From JACRCT01 sp049841135 (GTDB lineage Bacteria > Myxococcota > Myxococcia > Myxococcales > UBA5297), in assembly GCA_049841135.1 (NCBI GenBank), contig JASGHK010000004.1:2604001-2668000 (forward strand): a DNA stretch of 64,000 nt. The letters run 5' to 3'. The notes below the pieces were generated by a model that saw only the letters and a program-made list of their open reading frames with translations, was not told the origin of the DNA and made no database searches. Shown piece after piece: positions 16,794 to 28,638 of the stretch (position 1 is its first letter; every line of letters begins with the position of its first letter). The position numbers and the translations under genes were made by a program.

Positions 16794-18345
16794 CTACCAC
16801 TGGATGGTGCCCCGGCCCGTGATGGGCTTGTTGGCCGAGTCGACGATGAAGTACCCGCCCACGCCTCCGCCGGCGGCCACGGCCACGACGGCGAGGACGA
16901 TGAGGACGATGCCGGTGGTGCCGAGCCCACCGCTGTCCTTCTTCCTCTTGGCGGGCTCCTCGCCCGGGCCCGTCGGCTCGAGCGGGATCATCTCCGGCTC
17001 GCCGGAGGTCGCGGTGACCTTGCGGACCTCGGTGGTGGAGGCCACGGTGGGCGCGTCGGCGGGCTTGGGCTTGGGCTCGTCCGTCTTGCGGACGACGCGC
17101 TCGTTGCCCGGGGCGGGGTCGGTGGAGGCGACGGTGACGTGCTCCCCGCCGCTGGCGCTGACCGAGGCGATGGTGGTGGTGGCGGTCCTGCCGGCTGGTG
17201 GCAGCGCGTCGCGAGCGACCTTGGCCGGCAGCTTCTCCTCGTCGCCGAAGACGTCGAGCTTGTTGGTGATGTCCGCGCCGACCTTGTAGATCTCGATGCC
17301 GGCGCCGAGCATCTCCAGGTCGAAGACCACGCGCTGCAGCAGGCAGGTCTTCTTGCTGGCGACCTTGAGCAGGTGGCTGGAGACGACGACGGCGTCCCCT
17401 TCCTTGTGCACGCCGCCCAGCACCACGAAGTCGGCCGGGGCCTGCTCGGCCAGCGCGACCGCGCGGCTGATGACCAGGTCGTCGATGACGTTGCGTGCCA
17501 GCAGCCCGATGAGTTCCGGCACCGGTCCGCCCGCCGCGCCGAGGTCGGGGGCGACCTTGACGGTGTCGGAGCCAGGGACCTCGACGCGGTTGGACCAGCC
17601 GTCGCCGACGCGCAGGAAGTGTGGGCCCTTGATGACGTCTTTGATGAGCACCGGCGCGTGGCCGACCTCGCGGCCGTCGAGGATGACCGAGGCCCCGCCG
17701 GAGGTGGGCTTGACCTCGATGGCGGCGCGCGGCGCCTTCTTGATGCGCTTGTTGACGTTGTCGAAGGCGCGGATGAAGACCGGCGGGTACTTCTCGGCAT
17801 CGAGCTTGCGCTCCGGGTCGAGCCGCACGACGTTGCCCAGGGCCTTCTCGCCGTCCGAGTCGAGGCCCAGGCGGAAGTAGGCGACCGCCAGGGACAGGTT
17901 GGCGCCCACCAGGTCGGCGAAGTCGATGTAGGGGTGCTGCTGCTCCATCAACGTGATGGCCTTCTCGAGCCTCGGTGGCCGCCTCGCGGAACTTGAGCTT
18001 CTTGGTGAAGTCGTCGGCCTTGGTCACCCGGTCCTTGGCCTCGGTCAGGGCCGCGGTGTCCTTGGCCGGACCGGGGTTGGCTGCCTTCTTGATCGGGGCC
18101 GCGCTGACCGCCTCCTTCTTCAGCGCCACGAGCTGCAGCTGCTCCGAGCTGCGCAGCTCGTTCATCAGCACCTCGGCGGCCTTCTCACCCGATGCATTGG
18201 CGAGGCCGTCGTACACCGGCGCATAGGGCAGGACCAGGACGCGAGGCAGGTCACCGGCGAAGGCTCGTGCCCCGGCCAGCAAAACCGTGCAGGCAGACAG
18301 GACAGAGACGGCGCGCCCCAGCGCCGCAGAAGGACGATGCGACAT
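16794..18345 (-). CDS. Exported PEGA-domain protein with C-terminal membrane anchor, one frameshift
   Basis: Removing one base near 17970 (GAGGCTC for an expected GAGCTC on the coding strand) gives 516 residues. The start at 18345 yields a signal peptide (ending LAGARAFAG). The N-terminal domain (DLPRVLVLPYAPVYDGL) resembles the FlgO/CsgG-like fold that precedes PEGA repeats in myxobacterial proteins. A TPR-like stretch follows (AVAYFRLGLDSDGEKALGNV), then a PEGA motif (ASVILDGREVGHAPVLIKDV). A Thr/Pro linker leads to a C-terminal membrane helix (TTGIVLIVLAVVAVAAGGGVG). PEGA domains are envelope or surface-layer modules. It is first in an operon with the Kelch-like lipoprotein. Confidence 0.75.
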
Positions 18346-18388
18346 GGCCACTCCTTGTGTGGCGATCCCCAGAAAAGCCAAGCGAGAG

Positions 18389-18417
18389 AGGCTACTGCCC
18401 GCTGACCGGCAGGTCAA
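18389..18417 (-). promoter_or_regulatory. Sigma-70-like promoter for the PEGA/Kelch operon
   Basis: Read on the minus strand: TTGACC (18417-18412), a 17-base spacer and TAGCCT (18394-18389), 44 bases upstream of the ATG at 18345. The -35 is 5 of 6; the -10 is weak. Confidence 0.4.
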
Positions 18418-18973
18418 TTCGCAGGCGGTTGAGTGGGCGCCTTCGGACATAGCCGCCATTGCACTCGTACTGGGGCTTGTGGCAAGGGCCGTCAGTGCGC
18501 CGTCGGACTCGAGTTGCCGCTCGCTACCGAGAATTGACGCCCCCCGTCGCGGTCTTGTCACCGTTTGGTGGCTGCCCGCATCCCACCGCACCGGCGAGCT
18601 CCTGCCGGAACGAACCCGCGCGGCAGCGGCGCCCGCTCGCCTGCACGAGTCACAACCTGTCGGGATGGCAGAGATTTCCCAGTGAACGTTGCAAATGTTT
18701 CCGCTTTTCGGACAGCCGGATCACGCCTTGGGCGGGGGCGGGAAACCTGCCGCTTCAGCCACGCATCGAAAACTCGTTCAACCTCGCAGGATTGAAGCGC
18801 AACTTCGCTGGGACCGTCAGGGCCTCGAGCGAGGGAAGTCCTTGGCACGCGGAAAGCATCGAAAACCGATGGAACCGCCAGCCGCATGGAAATGGATTCA
18901 AGGCACCATGCGTGGGCGGCTTCGACGGGAGCGGGCAAACGGAGTCGTGGCGCCAGGAAAGGAGGCAAGAGCC
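18418..18973. other. Non-coding stretch upstream of the zinc-ribbon gene
   Basis: These roughly 550 bases contain no believable gene. The longest frames (for example 18558-18968 on the minus strand) have Arg/Pro-rich shadow composition. The stretch is less GC-rich than its surroundings. It holds a sigma-54-like element at 18842-18858 and the ribosome-binding site of the 62-residue protein. A long leader RNA or small RNA is possible but not demonstrated. Confidence 0.5.
18842..18858 (+). promoter_or_regulatory. Sigma-54-like promoter element
   Basis: TTGGCACG matches the -24 consensus exactly, and GG and GC are separated by the required 10 bases. The -12 region reads AAAGCA instead of TTGCA, so it is imperfect. 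It would drive the zinc-ribbon gene with a leader of about 105 bases. Confidence 0.35.
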
Positions 18974-19162
18974 ATGAACACCATCAACAAGTACTGCTGC
19001 CGCTGCCATCGAACGACGCGGTTCCAGGTGGAGGAGAAGTCGTACACCTGCACGAGCTGCGGCGTGGTGATGGCGATCGCGGAGAAGGTGGAAGCCAAGT
19101 CCGAGGAGCGCACGCTCATCGGTGACCCGATGCGGTCCTTCAGAACCAAGTTCGCCGCATGA
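18974..19162 (+). CDS. Small zinc-ribbon protein
   Basis: The 62-residue protein has CCRC (C8, C9, C11) and CTSC (C26-x2-C29), forming a one-knuckle-pair zinc ribbon. A charged tail ends RSFRTKFAA. A strong Shine-Dalgarno (AGGAGG at about 18960-18965) precedes the ATG and supports translation. Such tiny ribbons may bind nucleic acid or regulate transcription, but no family is recognised. It is preceded by a long non-coding region and followed by a hairpin, so it is probably a single-gene unit. Confidence 0.7.
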   Translation: MNTINKYCCRCHRTTRFQVEEKSYTCTSCGVVMAIAEKVEAKSEERTLIGDPMRSFRTKFAA

Positions 19163-19199
19163 CGATGGAGAGAGCGCGGGTCTGAAGGCTCAACCGAAG

Positions 19200-19227
19200 C
19201 CAGGTGGCTCCCCAAGGGGCCGCCTGG
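19200..19227 (+). terminator. Hairpin after the zinc-ribbon gene
   Basis: CCAGGTGG at 19200-19207 pairs with CCGCCTGG (one G-T pair) and extends inward to a CCAA loop. There is no T-run. It lies 37 bases after the stop codon. Confidence 0.4.
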
Positions 19228-19290
19228 AACGCCGTTGTCCACGCTGCAGCGCGAATCAGCCCTAGGGCCTAGGGCCTGAAGCCCGTTCTC

Positions 19291-20196
19291 TCAGCCGCCG
19301 CCCAGCATCCGGGCCTCGACGCGATTGCGACCGGCCTGCTTGGCCTTGTAGAGGTGCTTGTCCGCGGACGCCACGAAGCTCTCGGCGTCGGCGTACTCGC
19401 CGTCGGTCAGGGTGGCGATGCCGATGCTGATCGTGACCTTGATCTGCTGGCCGTTGTGGGTGAAGTCGGTCGTCTCCACGAGCCGGCGCAAGCGCTCGGC
19501 CAGGATGAACGACTTGTCTTCGGGCGCCTCGCGCAGGAGCACCACGAACTCCTCCCCGCCGTAGCGAGCGAAGAGGTCCTCGGCGCGGATGGCGTCGTTG
19601 ATCTTCCCCGAGAGCCTGCCCAGCACGTAGTCGCCGGCCTGATGGCCGTAGGTATCGTTGATGCGCTTGAAGTGATCGATGTCCATGATCATCAAGCTCA
19701 GCGGCACCCGGTGGCGCAGGCAGTAGGCGAATTCCTTCTTGAGCGTGTCGGTGAAGTACTTTTTGTTGTAGATGTGCGTCAGCCCGTCGCGGGTGGCGGA
19801 CTCGTAGAGGTTCTTGGTCATCGCCTCTTCGATCGAGTCCTGGTAGCTGAACTTCAGGATCGTCGCCGAGCCGATCTGGATCTTGTCCCCGTCGTGCAGG
19901 GCGCTGACGTCGATTTTGTCGCCGTTGTTGAACGTGCCGTTGGTGGAGTTGAGGTCCACGAGCTGGACGGACCCGTCCGCGCGCACCACGATCTTCGCGT
20001 GGCGGCGGGAGACGCCCTCGTCGTCCAGCATGATGTCGGCGTCGCCGCTGCGCCCGATGGTCATCTCGGGGCGGTCGAGCTTGAACATCTTGCCGACGCT
20101 GGTGCGCCCGGAGACCACGATGAGACAGGCGCTCGTCTTCTTCACTTCGGACAGAAGGTCGGCGACGCTGTGGACGATGGTTTTTTCTTCGGGCAT
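19291..20196 (-). CDS. FHA-GGDEF diguanylate cyclase
   Basis: The 301-residue cytosolic protein has an N-terminal FHA domain (about 20-115: MTIGRSGDADIMLDDEGVSR, then LVDLNSTNGTF) that binds phosphothreonine. A C-terminal GGDEF domain follows (about 135-298). The catalytic motif GGEEF is intact. RAED lies exactly five residues upstream (RAED-LFARY-GGEEF), giving the RxxD inhibitory site for product control by c-di-GMP. Other GGDEF marks are DGLTHIYNKKYF, DIDHFKRINDTYGHQAGD and TISIGIAT. The FHA domain suggests recruitment by one of the Hanks kinases, five of which (active or degenerate) lie in this window; that link is inference. It diverges from the TPR lipoprotein. Confidence 0.93.
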   Translation of the reverse strand: MPEEKTIVHSVADLLSEVKKTSACLIVVSGRTSVGKMFKLDRPEMTIGRSGDADIMLDDEGVSRRHAKIVVRADGSVQLVDLNSTNGTFNNGDKIDVSALHDGDKIQIGSATILKFSYQDSIEEAMTKNLYESATRDGLTHIYNKKYFTDTLKKEFAYCLRHRVPLSLMIMDIDHFKRINDTYGHQAGDYVLGRLSGKINDAIRAEDLFARYGGEEFVVLLREAPEDKSFILAERLRRLVETTDFTHNGQQIKVTISIGIATLTDGEYADAESFVASADKHLYKAKQAGRNRVEARMLGGG

Positions 20197-20236
20197 GTCT
20201 TCGCTCCGGCACGGAGGCCGCTATCATAGCGGCACG

Positions 20237-21199
20237 TTGACCCTCCAGCAAAAAGCCCCGAGCCTGCGCTCCCTCCTCGTCGTCCTCGCGGCGGTCCTCC
20301 CCGCCTGCGCCTCCGTTCCCCCGGCTCGCACCGTGCAGCTGCGGGCGTTCCTGGGCGCCTCGGAGGACGGCAGCTGGGCGTTCGCCGAGGTCAACGAGTT
20401 CCCCGGCTCGCCCGCCTCCGGCCAGGTCCACGTGGTGGGGCCCGACAGCAAGCCGCGCACCTCCACGTCCATCCCCCCAGCCCTCGCGGCCGATGCGGTC
20501 TCGCATGCCGTCGCGGCGGGCGAGTCGACGGCCCGGACGGCCGAGGCCGCCCTGGCTGCGCTGCGCCCCGAGGGCTTCGAGATGGCGAAGGCCGCCGCGC
20601 TGCCACCTCTGACCCTCGGCGGCCCGCGTCAGGCATTGCCGCATCCAGCGGTTCCGGCGGAAGCGGAGCTGCGACGCGAGGATGGAGAGGTCCGCTTGAT
20701 GGTCCGCCTTGCAAGCGGCGCGGAGGAGCTGGCGGCCTACCGCCTGCCAGTGGCGGGCACCACGTGGATCGGCGAGGTGCGGCTCCTCCCCGGCGGACGT
20801 CGCGCGCTGGCGTTCACCGGAGCCGCGACGGTCACCCGCACCGACGTCTTCCGGCTGGAGGGCCTCGGCGAGGTCGACCTGGGCAGCGCGGTCGCGGCGT
20901 TGCTCGACTCGCGCGGCGTTCAAAGCATCCAAGCCGGCGATCTGGCGAAGGCGACCGCCGACCTCCTGCAGGCCATCGCCATCGCCCCCGACGACGCGAC
21001 CTCGCACTACAACCTCGCCTGCGCCTATGCCCTTGCGGACTCGCTGGACGAGGCCATCCTCTCGCTCGGGCGCGCCGTCGAGCTGGACCCAGAGCGCCTC
21101 AAGCCGATGGCGCTGTCCGACCCGGACCTCTCGTCACTCCACGGGCGCGTCGAGTTCCGGCTGATGGTCGAGCCCCGGCTGCCGGGCACCGTTCCCTGA
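20237..21199 (+). CDS. TPR-containing lipoprotein
   Basis: The likely start is TTG at 20237, because it gives a lipoprotein signal ending LAAVLPAC (C24 in VLPACASVPP); no ATG is available without overlapping the divergent cyclase. The 320-residue product has a beta-rich middle. A C-terminal TPR pair (about 250-300) includes SIQAGDLAKATADLLQAIAI and HYNLACAYALADSLDEAI. TPRs mediate protein contacts, probably in the periplasm. It ends 12 bases before a pseudokinase gene, suggesting cotranscription. No specific role is recognised. Confidence 0.65.
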   Translation: MTLQQKAPSLRSLLVVLAAVLPACASVPPARTVQLRAFLGASEDGSWAFAEVNEFPGSPASGQVHVVGPDSKPRTSTSIPPALAADAVSHAVAAGESTARTAEAALAALRPEGFEMAKAAALPPLTLGGPRQALPHPAVPAEAELRREDGEVRLMVRLASGAEELAAYRLPVAGTTWIGEVRLLPGGRRALAFTGAATVTRTDVFRLEGLGEVDLGSAVAALLDSRGVQSIQAGDLAKATADLLQAIAIAPDDATSHYNLACAYALADSLDEAILSLGRAVELDPERLKPMALSDPDLSSLHGRVEFRLMVEPRLPGTVP

Positions 21200-21211
21200 C
21201 CTCGCTCCGCC

Positions 21212-22198
21212 ATGGCGCCCTCCCCGCTCGACGACTACCGCCTCGAACGCCGCTTGGGAGCCGGGCGGCTGGGTGAGGCATGGCTCGCTCGCGGACCTGA
21301 TGGGCGCCAGCCGTACCTGGTGCGCAGGTTGCCGGCCTTCCTCACGGAGGACCGCGCAGCGGCGGAGCGCTTCCTCGAGGAGACCCAGGCCCTGCGCCAG
21401 CTCCGGCACCCGAACCTCGCCCGGCTCGCAGACGCGGGCTGGTCGGACGGCCAGCTGCTCGTGGTCACCGAGTTCGTCGAAGGCATCCCGCTCGCCGACT
21501 GCCTGCGCGCCGATCGCGGCCCGCTCCCTCCGGCCTTGGCCGCCGAGCTGGTGGCCCAGGCCGGCGAAGGCCTCTCTTATGGACACACGGCGCTCGCAGG
21601 CGACGGCAAGCCGCTGGGACGGGTCCACGGCGAGCTGTGCCCTGAGAACCTGGTCTTCGACGACGCAGGGCTCGTGCGCATCCTCGACTTCGGCCTCAAC
21701 CGCGCTTCGAGCATCCTGACCGCGCTGCGCGTCGACCCGGGCCGAACGGCCTTCCGCTACCTCGCGCCCGAGCAACTGCGCGAGGACGCCGTCAGCCCGC
21801 GCTCCGACGTCTACTCCCTGGGCGCCATCCTCTTCAGCCTGACGACCGGCCAGCGGCCCTGCGCCGCGGTGACCGATTCCGTCGAGCTCGTCTGCCGCCT
21901 CTGCCAGGAGGGCATCGCGGCCTCGGAGACGATGCCCGGGGTGCCCGGACCGGTGCGTGAGGTGATCTGCCGGGCGACCGCGCTCGACCCCGGCAAGCGG
22001 TTCGAGTCGATGGCCGAGCTCATCGCCTGCCTCGACGGCTGGCTCAAGTCGGTCGCGCCGCCCAAGCCCGAGGAGCTCAAGCAGACGGTGCGCTACTGGG
22101 CATGGACCGGGCGCGGCGAAGACCCGAGGCCCCGAGGGACCTCGGTGATCGTCTCGCCCGAGCTGCTCTCGCCGCAGCCGAAGACCGCGAGCTCCTAG
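21212..22198 (+). CDS. Hanks-type pseudokinase
   Basis: The 328-residue protein has the fold of a Ser/Thr kinase: glycine loop GAGRLGEAW (16-24), APEQL activation-segment end and SDVYSLGAILFSLTTG. The catalytic residues are altered. The VAIK lysine region reads YLVRR (Arg for Lys), and HRD has become HGE (139-141), removing the catalytic Asp; DFG (159-161) remains. It is therefore probably a scaffold or allosteric partner rather than an active kinase. It has no membrane segment. It follows the TPR lipoprotein and its stop overlaps the convergent cytidine deaminase stop. Confidence 0.85.
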   Translation: MAPSPLDDYRLERRLGAGRLGEAWLARGPDGRQPYLVRRLPAFLTEDRAAAERFLEETQALRQLRHPNLARLADAGWSDGQLLVVTEFVEGIPLADCLRADRGPLPPALAAELVAQAGEGLSYGHTALAGDGKPLGRVHGELCPENLVFDDAGLVRILDFGLNRASSILTALRVDPGRTAFRYLAPEQLREDAVSPRSDVYSLGAILFSLTTGQRPCAAVTDSVELVCRLCQEGIAASETMPGVPGPVREVICRATALDPGKRFESMAELIACLDGWLKSVAPPKPEELKQTVRYWAWTGRGEDPRPRGTSVIVSPELLSPQPKTASS

Positions 22199-22605
22199 AG
22201 GAAGCTCTTGTCGAAGGCGTGCGGCAGGAACTCGCCCAGCGTGTGGACGATGCGCTCCTTGCCGCCGACCAGCGCCACCGGAATCGACAGGTCGCCGAAC
22301 TCCGCCAACACCTGGCGGCAGACGCCGCAGGGCGGGCAGGGCTTGTCGCCCGACGCGATGGCGCAGGCCAGGATGTGCGTCTCGCCCGCGGCGACCGCAG
22401 CGCCGATGGCGTTGCGTTCGGCACAGACGGTCAGGCCGTAGCTGACGTTCTCGACGTTGCAGCCGACGTAGATCTCGCCCGAGCCGCCCAGCACCGCGGC
22501 GCCGACCTTGAACTTCGAATACGGAGCGTAGGCCTTCTTCCGCACCGCCTGCGCTGCCTTCAGCAACGCCGCCCAATCGACCTTTGCAGGAGTTCGCCGT
22601 GTCAT
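22195..22605 (-). CDS. cdd: Cytidine deaminase
   Basis: The 136-residue enzyme deaminates cytidine and deoxycytidine in pyrimidine salvage. The zinc site is complete: CAERNAI supplies the Cys ligand and catalytic Glu, and CPPCGVCRQ gives the other two Cys. YAPYSKFKVGAAV and NVENVSYGLTVCAER are family signatures, and the length fits the tetrameric class. The ATG at 22605 is preferred because the conserved domain starts 14 residues later; upstream reading is shadow sequence. It is convergent with the pseudokinase gene by overlapping stops. Confidence 0.93.
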   Translation of the reverse strand: MTRRTPAKVDWAALLKAAQAVRKKAYAPYSKFKVGAAVLGGSGEIYVGCNVENVSYGLTVCAERNAIGAAVAAGETHILACAIASGDKPCPPCGVCRQVLAEFGDLSIPVALVGGKERIVHTLGEFLPHAFDKSFL

Positions 22606-22805
22606 GGAGGCGACTGTAACGGACGGCGCTCGGCCGGCAAGTTTCCTGTCGGGTGCAGGTGGCGGCGGCGAGCGAAGGCCGAACCAGAGTCGGCGTCGAC
22701 CCAAAGATTTGCGGCGGTGCCGAATGCGGCGATTATCGATCAGCGAATCGGGACGTTGCCTGACCGGGCGAACCGCACATCAGGGCGACACTTCTGGGGT
22801 TCTCC

Positions 22806-23938
22806 ATGCCGAGGTTCGAGCGAGGCGAAGGCGACTCCCGCCGCTTCTGGGAGATCGAGCGTGAGGGCGCGGTCCTCACGCTCGACTACGGCCAGGGCGC
22901 CGAACGAGCCACCCGCGTGCGCCACTCCTTCGAGTCCGAGACCGCGGCCCAGGAGACGCTCGACAAGCTGGTCCAGGAGAAGGTGGCGCAGGGCTACGTC
23001 TGCTTCGACTCGCTGCCGAGCGATGCCCGCCGGGCGCGCCTGCTGGAGGCCGCGGGCACCTCGCTGGAGATGGGCCCCGAGCCCGGCCGTGCGCGCATCG
23101 TCTACGGCACCGACCTGGCCGGGCCGGAGTTTGCGGACGTCCTGCGGCGGCTGCTGGCCGACTCGGACCTGCGCATCGACCGGCTCAGCGCCAGCCTCTC
23201 CTTCTCCACCGACTTCGCCTCCATCGCCGCGGGGCTCGCGCGCTGCCGGGAAGCCCGCTGGCTCGAGACGCTGACCGCCTGCACCTTCGACGAGGCGGAG
23301 GCGTTCTTCGGGACCCGCCTCGAGCTGGACGGGCTGCCCGCGGCCTTCGGCGGCCTGCGGACGCTGCAGCTGCAAGCGGGTTCCCTGGCGGTCGATCGGC
23401 TCGGCGTTCCGGGCCTGCGCCAACTGCAGCTTCGCTCGGCCGGGATGGATCGGCGCACCCTTGCCATGCTCGGCCGGGAGGACTGGCCCGAGCTCACCTC
23501 CCTGGGCTTGTGGCTGGGCTCGCCGCGGCTGGGCTGCGACGTACAGCTCGAGGACCTCTCTCCCCTGCTCGTCCCCGAGCGCTTCCCCAAGCTGCGCAAG
23601 CTGGCCGTCTGGGCGTCGCCGTTCGGCTCGGACCTCGCGGAGGCCGTCACCGCCTCGCCGCTGGTCGCACAGCTCGAGTCGCTCGACCTCTCGCTGGGAA
23701 CGCTCGGCAAGCGCGCGGCGCAGCACCTGCGTGCCAACGCGGCCACGCTCGCCCACCTGCGCCGGCTGGACCTGACGCTCGACGAGCTCCGCCCCAGGCA
23801 GACCTCGACGGGGTCTCCCGGTTCGTCGCCGTCGGGGAGCAGCGCGAGGCTAGCGGCGACCCGAGCCGCGTCGAGCACTTCGTCCCCATGTACGAGGGCG
23901 AGGGCTACCTGACCATCCTCAACATCGGCCCCGAGTAG
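22806..23938 (+). CDS. WGR-domain protein with leucine-rich-repeat-like body, one frameshift
   Basis: The N-terminus (RRFWEIEREGAVLTLDYG, ending VAQGYVCFD, residues 11-70) resembles a WGR domain, a nucleic-acid-binding module. The following 280 residues carry LRR-like units (LRTLQLQAGSL, LRQLQLRSAGM, LRKLAVWASPF, LESLDLSLGTL, LRRLDLTLDEL). Near 23784-23800 the frame must gain one base to continue as ADLDGVSRFVAVGEQ to the TAG at 23938, giving 377 residues. This is the only shift of that sign in the window. The architecture resembles STM4015-like proteins that occur in Myxococcota and Planctomycetes. Function unknown. Confidence 0.7.
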
Positions 23939-23975
23939 CAGTCAGTCAGAGCGTCAGCCGCCTCCAAGTCCCGGT

Positions 23976-26603
<2,628 letters not shown>

Positions 26604-26699
26604 GGAACGCCTGCCCTTCCTGCCCGCGCCGTCCCGGTCCTCCCTTCCTCGGAAGCCGAGGAGGAGGGCGACTGCCGCGGTGCCGTGAATCCGCGGACT

Positions 26700-26727
26700 A
26701 ACCTAAGGAAAGAAAGGGGCTTGGCAA
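26700..26727 (-). promoter_or_regulatory. Weak sigma-70-like promoter for clpB
   Basis: On the minus strand: TTGCCA (26727-26722), a 16-base spacer and TAGGTT (26705-26700), about 97 bases before the ATG at 26603. The 313-base gap between clpB and the divergent kinase (26604-26916) holds nothing else I can identify. Confidence 0.3.
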
Positions 26728-26916
26728 GGCAGGTCCCGGGGCGCGCGTCCCGCCGGCAGCGTGCGCGGCCAACCACGAGAAGCGCCGCGTTGGCGAAGGG
26801 CGAGCCCAACCGTGGCGGCCCCCGAGCGCGCGCGACCTCGCAGTCCTGGGGGTGGCCAAAGCCCGCGAAGAATGCTTTCTTGCGGGCCTTTTCCTCACCC
26901 GGGGGAACCCTCACCC

Positions 26917-28625
26917 GTGTCCGCCGCGCGCTACAAGATCACGCGCAAGATCGCCGACGGCGGCATGGCCGAGCTCTACCTCGGGGTGCAGCGCGGGGCC
27001 GCGGGCTTCGAGCGGAAGATCGTCATCAAGCGGGTGCGCGCGGCCTACGTCGCCGACCCGGCGACGCGCGAGACGCTGGTCGACGAAGCGCACGTGGCGA
27101 TGAGCCTGAACCACAGCAGCATCGTCCAGGTCCTGGACCTCGGCTTCTCCGCCGGCCGCTACTTCCTGGTCCTGGAGCTCGTCCACGGCTGGGACCTGTC
27201 GGTGCTGCTCGACCGCGCCAAGCAGGCCGATCTGCCGCTGCCGCCGGAGTTGGCGCTGCACATCGCCGCCGAGGTCTGCCGCGCCCTCGCCTTCGCGCAC
27301 GGCAAGACCAAGGAGGGCGGGGCGCCGCTGGGCATCGTCCACCGCGACCTGAACCCGCACAACGTGCTCGTCAGCGAGCAGGGCGAGGTCAAACTCACCG
27401 ACTTCGGCATCGCCACCGCCAAGACCCGCCGCCGGGCGACGACGCTGGTGGGCGTGGTGAAGGGCAAGCTCGGCTTCATGTCTCCAGAGCAGGCCAAGGG
27501 CGAGGACGCCCTCGACTCGCGCAGCGACCTGTTCTCCATGGGCTGCACGCTCTACCAGATGGTGACGGGCGTGCAGCCGTTCGCGGGCGGCACCGAGCTG
27601 GAGATGCTGCTGCGGATGGAGCAGTGCGCCTTCAAGTCCGTCGAGGAGGCCAAGCCCGACCTCGCGCCCGAGCTCAAGGCCATCCTCCAGAAGGCGATGC
27701 AGAAGAGCCCGGCGGACCGGTTCGCGAGCGCCGAGGCGATGCTGGCCGACCTCGAGCGGGTGCAGCGCTCGTCCTTCAAGCCCGCGGGGCAGAGCGAGCT
27801 GAAGGCGTGGCTCGCCGAGCTGACCCGCCGGGACCACGTCCCCACCATCGGCCGGCGCGAGACCGCGGCCGCGGCTGCGTTCGGCGAGCTTCCAGCCGGG
27901 CGCGACGCTGGTCCTCGAAGAGATCGAGTCGGACCCCGGTGCGGCCCACCGGGCCGCGAGCTTCGAGACGGCGGGCGACGCTGGAGGCGCCGTCGCCATC
28001 GGCAGCGCCCCCGAAGCGCCTCCGGCACAGCCCACGCCGACGCCGCGCAAGCCCACGCCCGCCGCGGTGCAGACCCAGGCCCCGACGCTGCGGACCCCTG
28101 CGCCGCAGACTGCTCCGGCGGACCGGAGGCCCACGGTCGACTGGCCCCCGGCGAGCCCCCAAGCCGTGAGCAGCCCTCCCGGCCCGTCGCCCGTTGCCGC
28201 CGAGGAGCCTCCCGTCCTGCCTCGCTGGCTGATGGCCTCGGGCATCTTCGTCGTGGTCACCGTCGCGGCCATGGCACTGACCGTCTTGCTGGCGCGAGGG
28301 TCGTTCCCCGCCGTGGCCACTGCTGCCGACGCCGCCATCGACCTGAACCCCGCGGCGAAGGAGTCCGAGGTCGCCTACCCCTCGCTCGAGGACGCCGTGG
28401 TGCCGTGCGAGTCGACCCCTTCGGGCGCGGCCGTCAACCTGGACGGAAAGCCGGTGGGGACGACTCCGCTGGACCTGCACCTGAAGGCCAACACCAACCA
28501 CGAGGTGCGCTTCGAGCTTCTCCGGCTACCGGGTCCAGGTGCGCCGGGTGTTGGTCGCTCCAGGCAAGAAGGCGCCGCCGGTGAGCGCCCAGCTCGAGAA
28601 GCTGAAGTGGTACCAGCCGCAGTAG
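26917..28625 (+). CDS. Membrane Ser/Thr protein kinase with PEGA domain, two frameshifts
   Basis: The repaired product has 568 residues. Kinase domain at about 6-275: glycine loop IADGGMAELY, catalytic Lys in VIKRV (K38), HRDLNPHNV (Asp kept, usual Lys replaced by Asn as in many myxobacterial kinases), DFG and SPEQA. A Pro/Thr-rich juxtamembrane linker follows, then one membrane helix (WLMASGIFVVVTVAAMALTV) and a C-terminal PEGA domain (SGAAVNLDGKPVGTTPLDL). Frame shifts occur at GAGCTTC, 27886-27892 and 28514-28520; one base too many at each restores FQPGATL and FSGYRVQVRR. The start is a GTG at 26917. It probably senses envelope state with the PEGA domain and phosphorylates cytosolic targets. 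Confidence 0.85.
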
Positions 28626-28638
28626 CCGTCGACCACCG

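Noticed and set aside
18558..18968. Possible 136-codon gene on the minus strand
   Set aside because: No ribosome-binding site, no motif, and Arg/Pro-rich composition in a less GC-rich gene-free region.
26690..26760. Sigma-32 heat-shock promoter for clpB
   Set aside because: CTTGCC and CCCCTTTC are present but only two to four bases apart, far from the 13-15-base spacing required.
26604..26914. Possible 104-codon gene upstream of clpB
   Set aside because: It fills the divergent promoter region and has no recognisable protein features.
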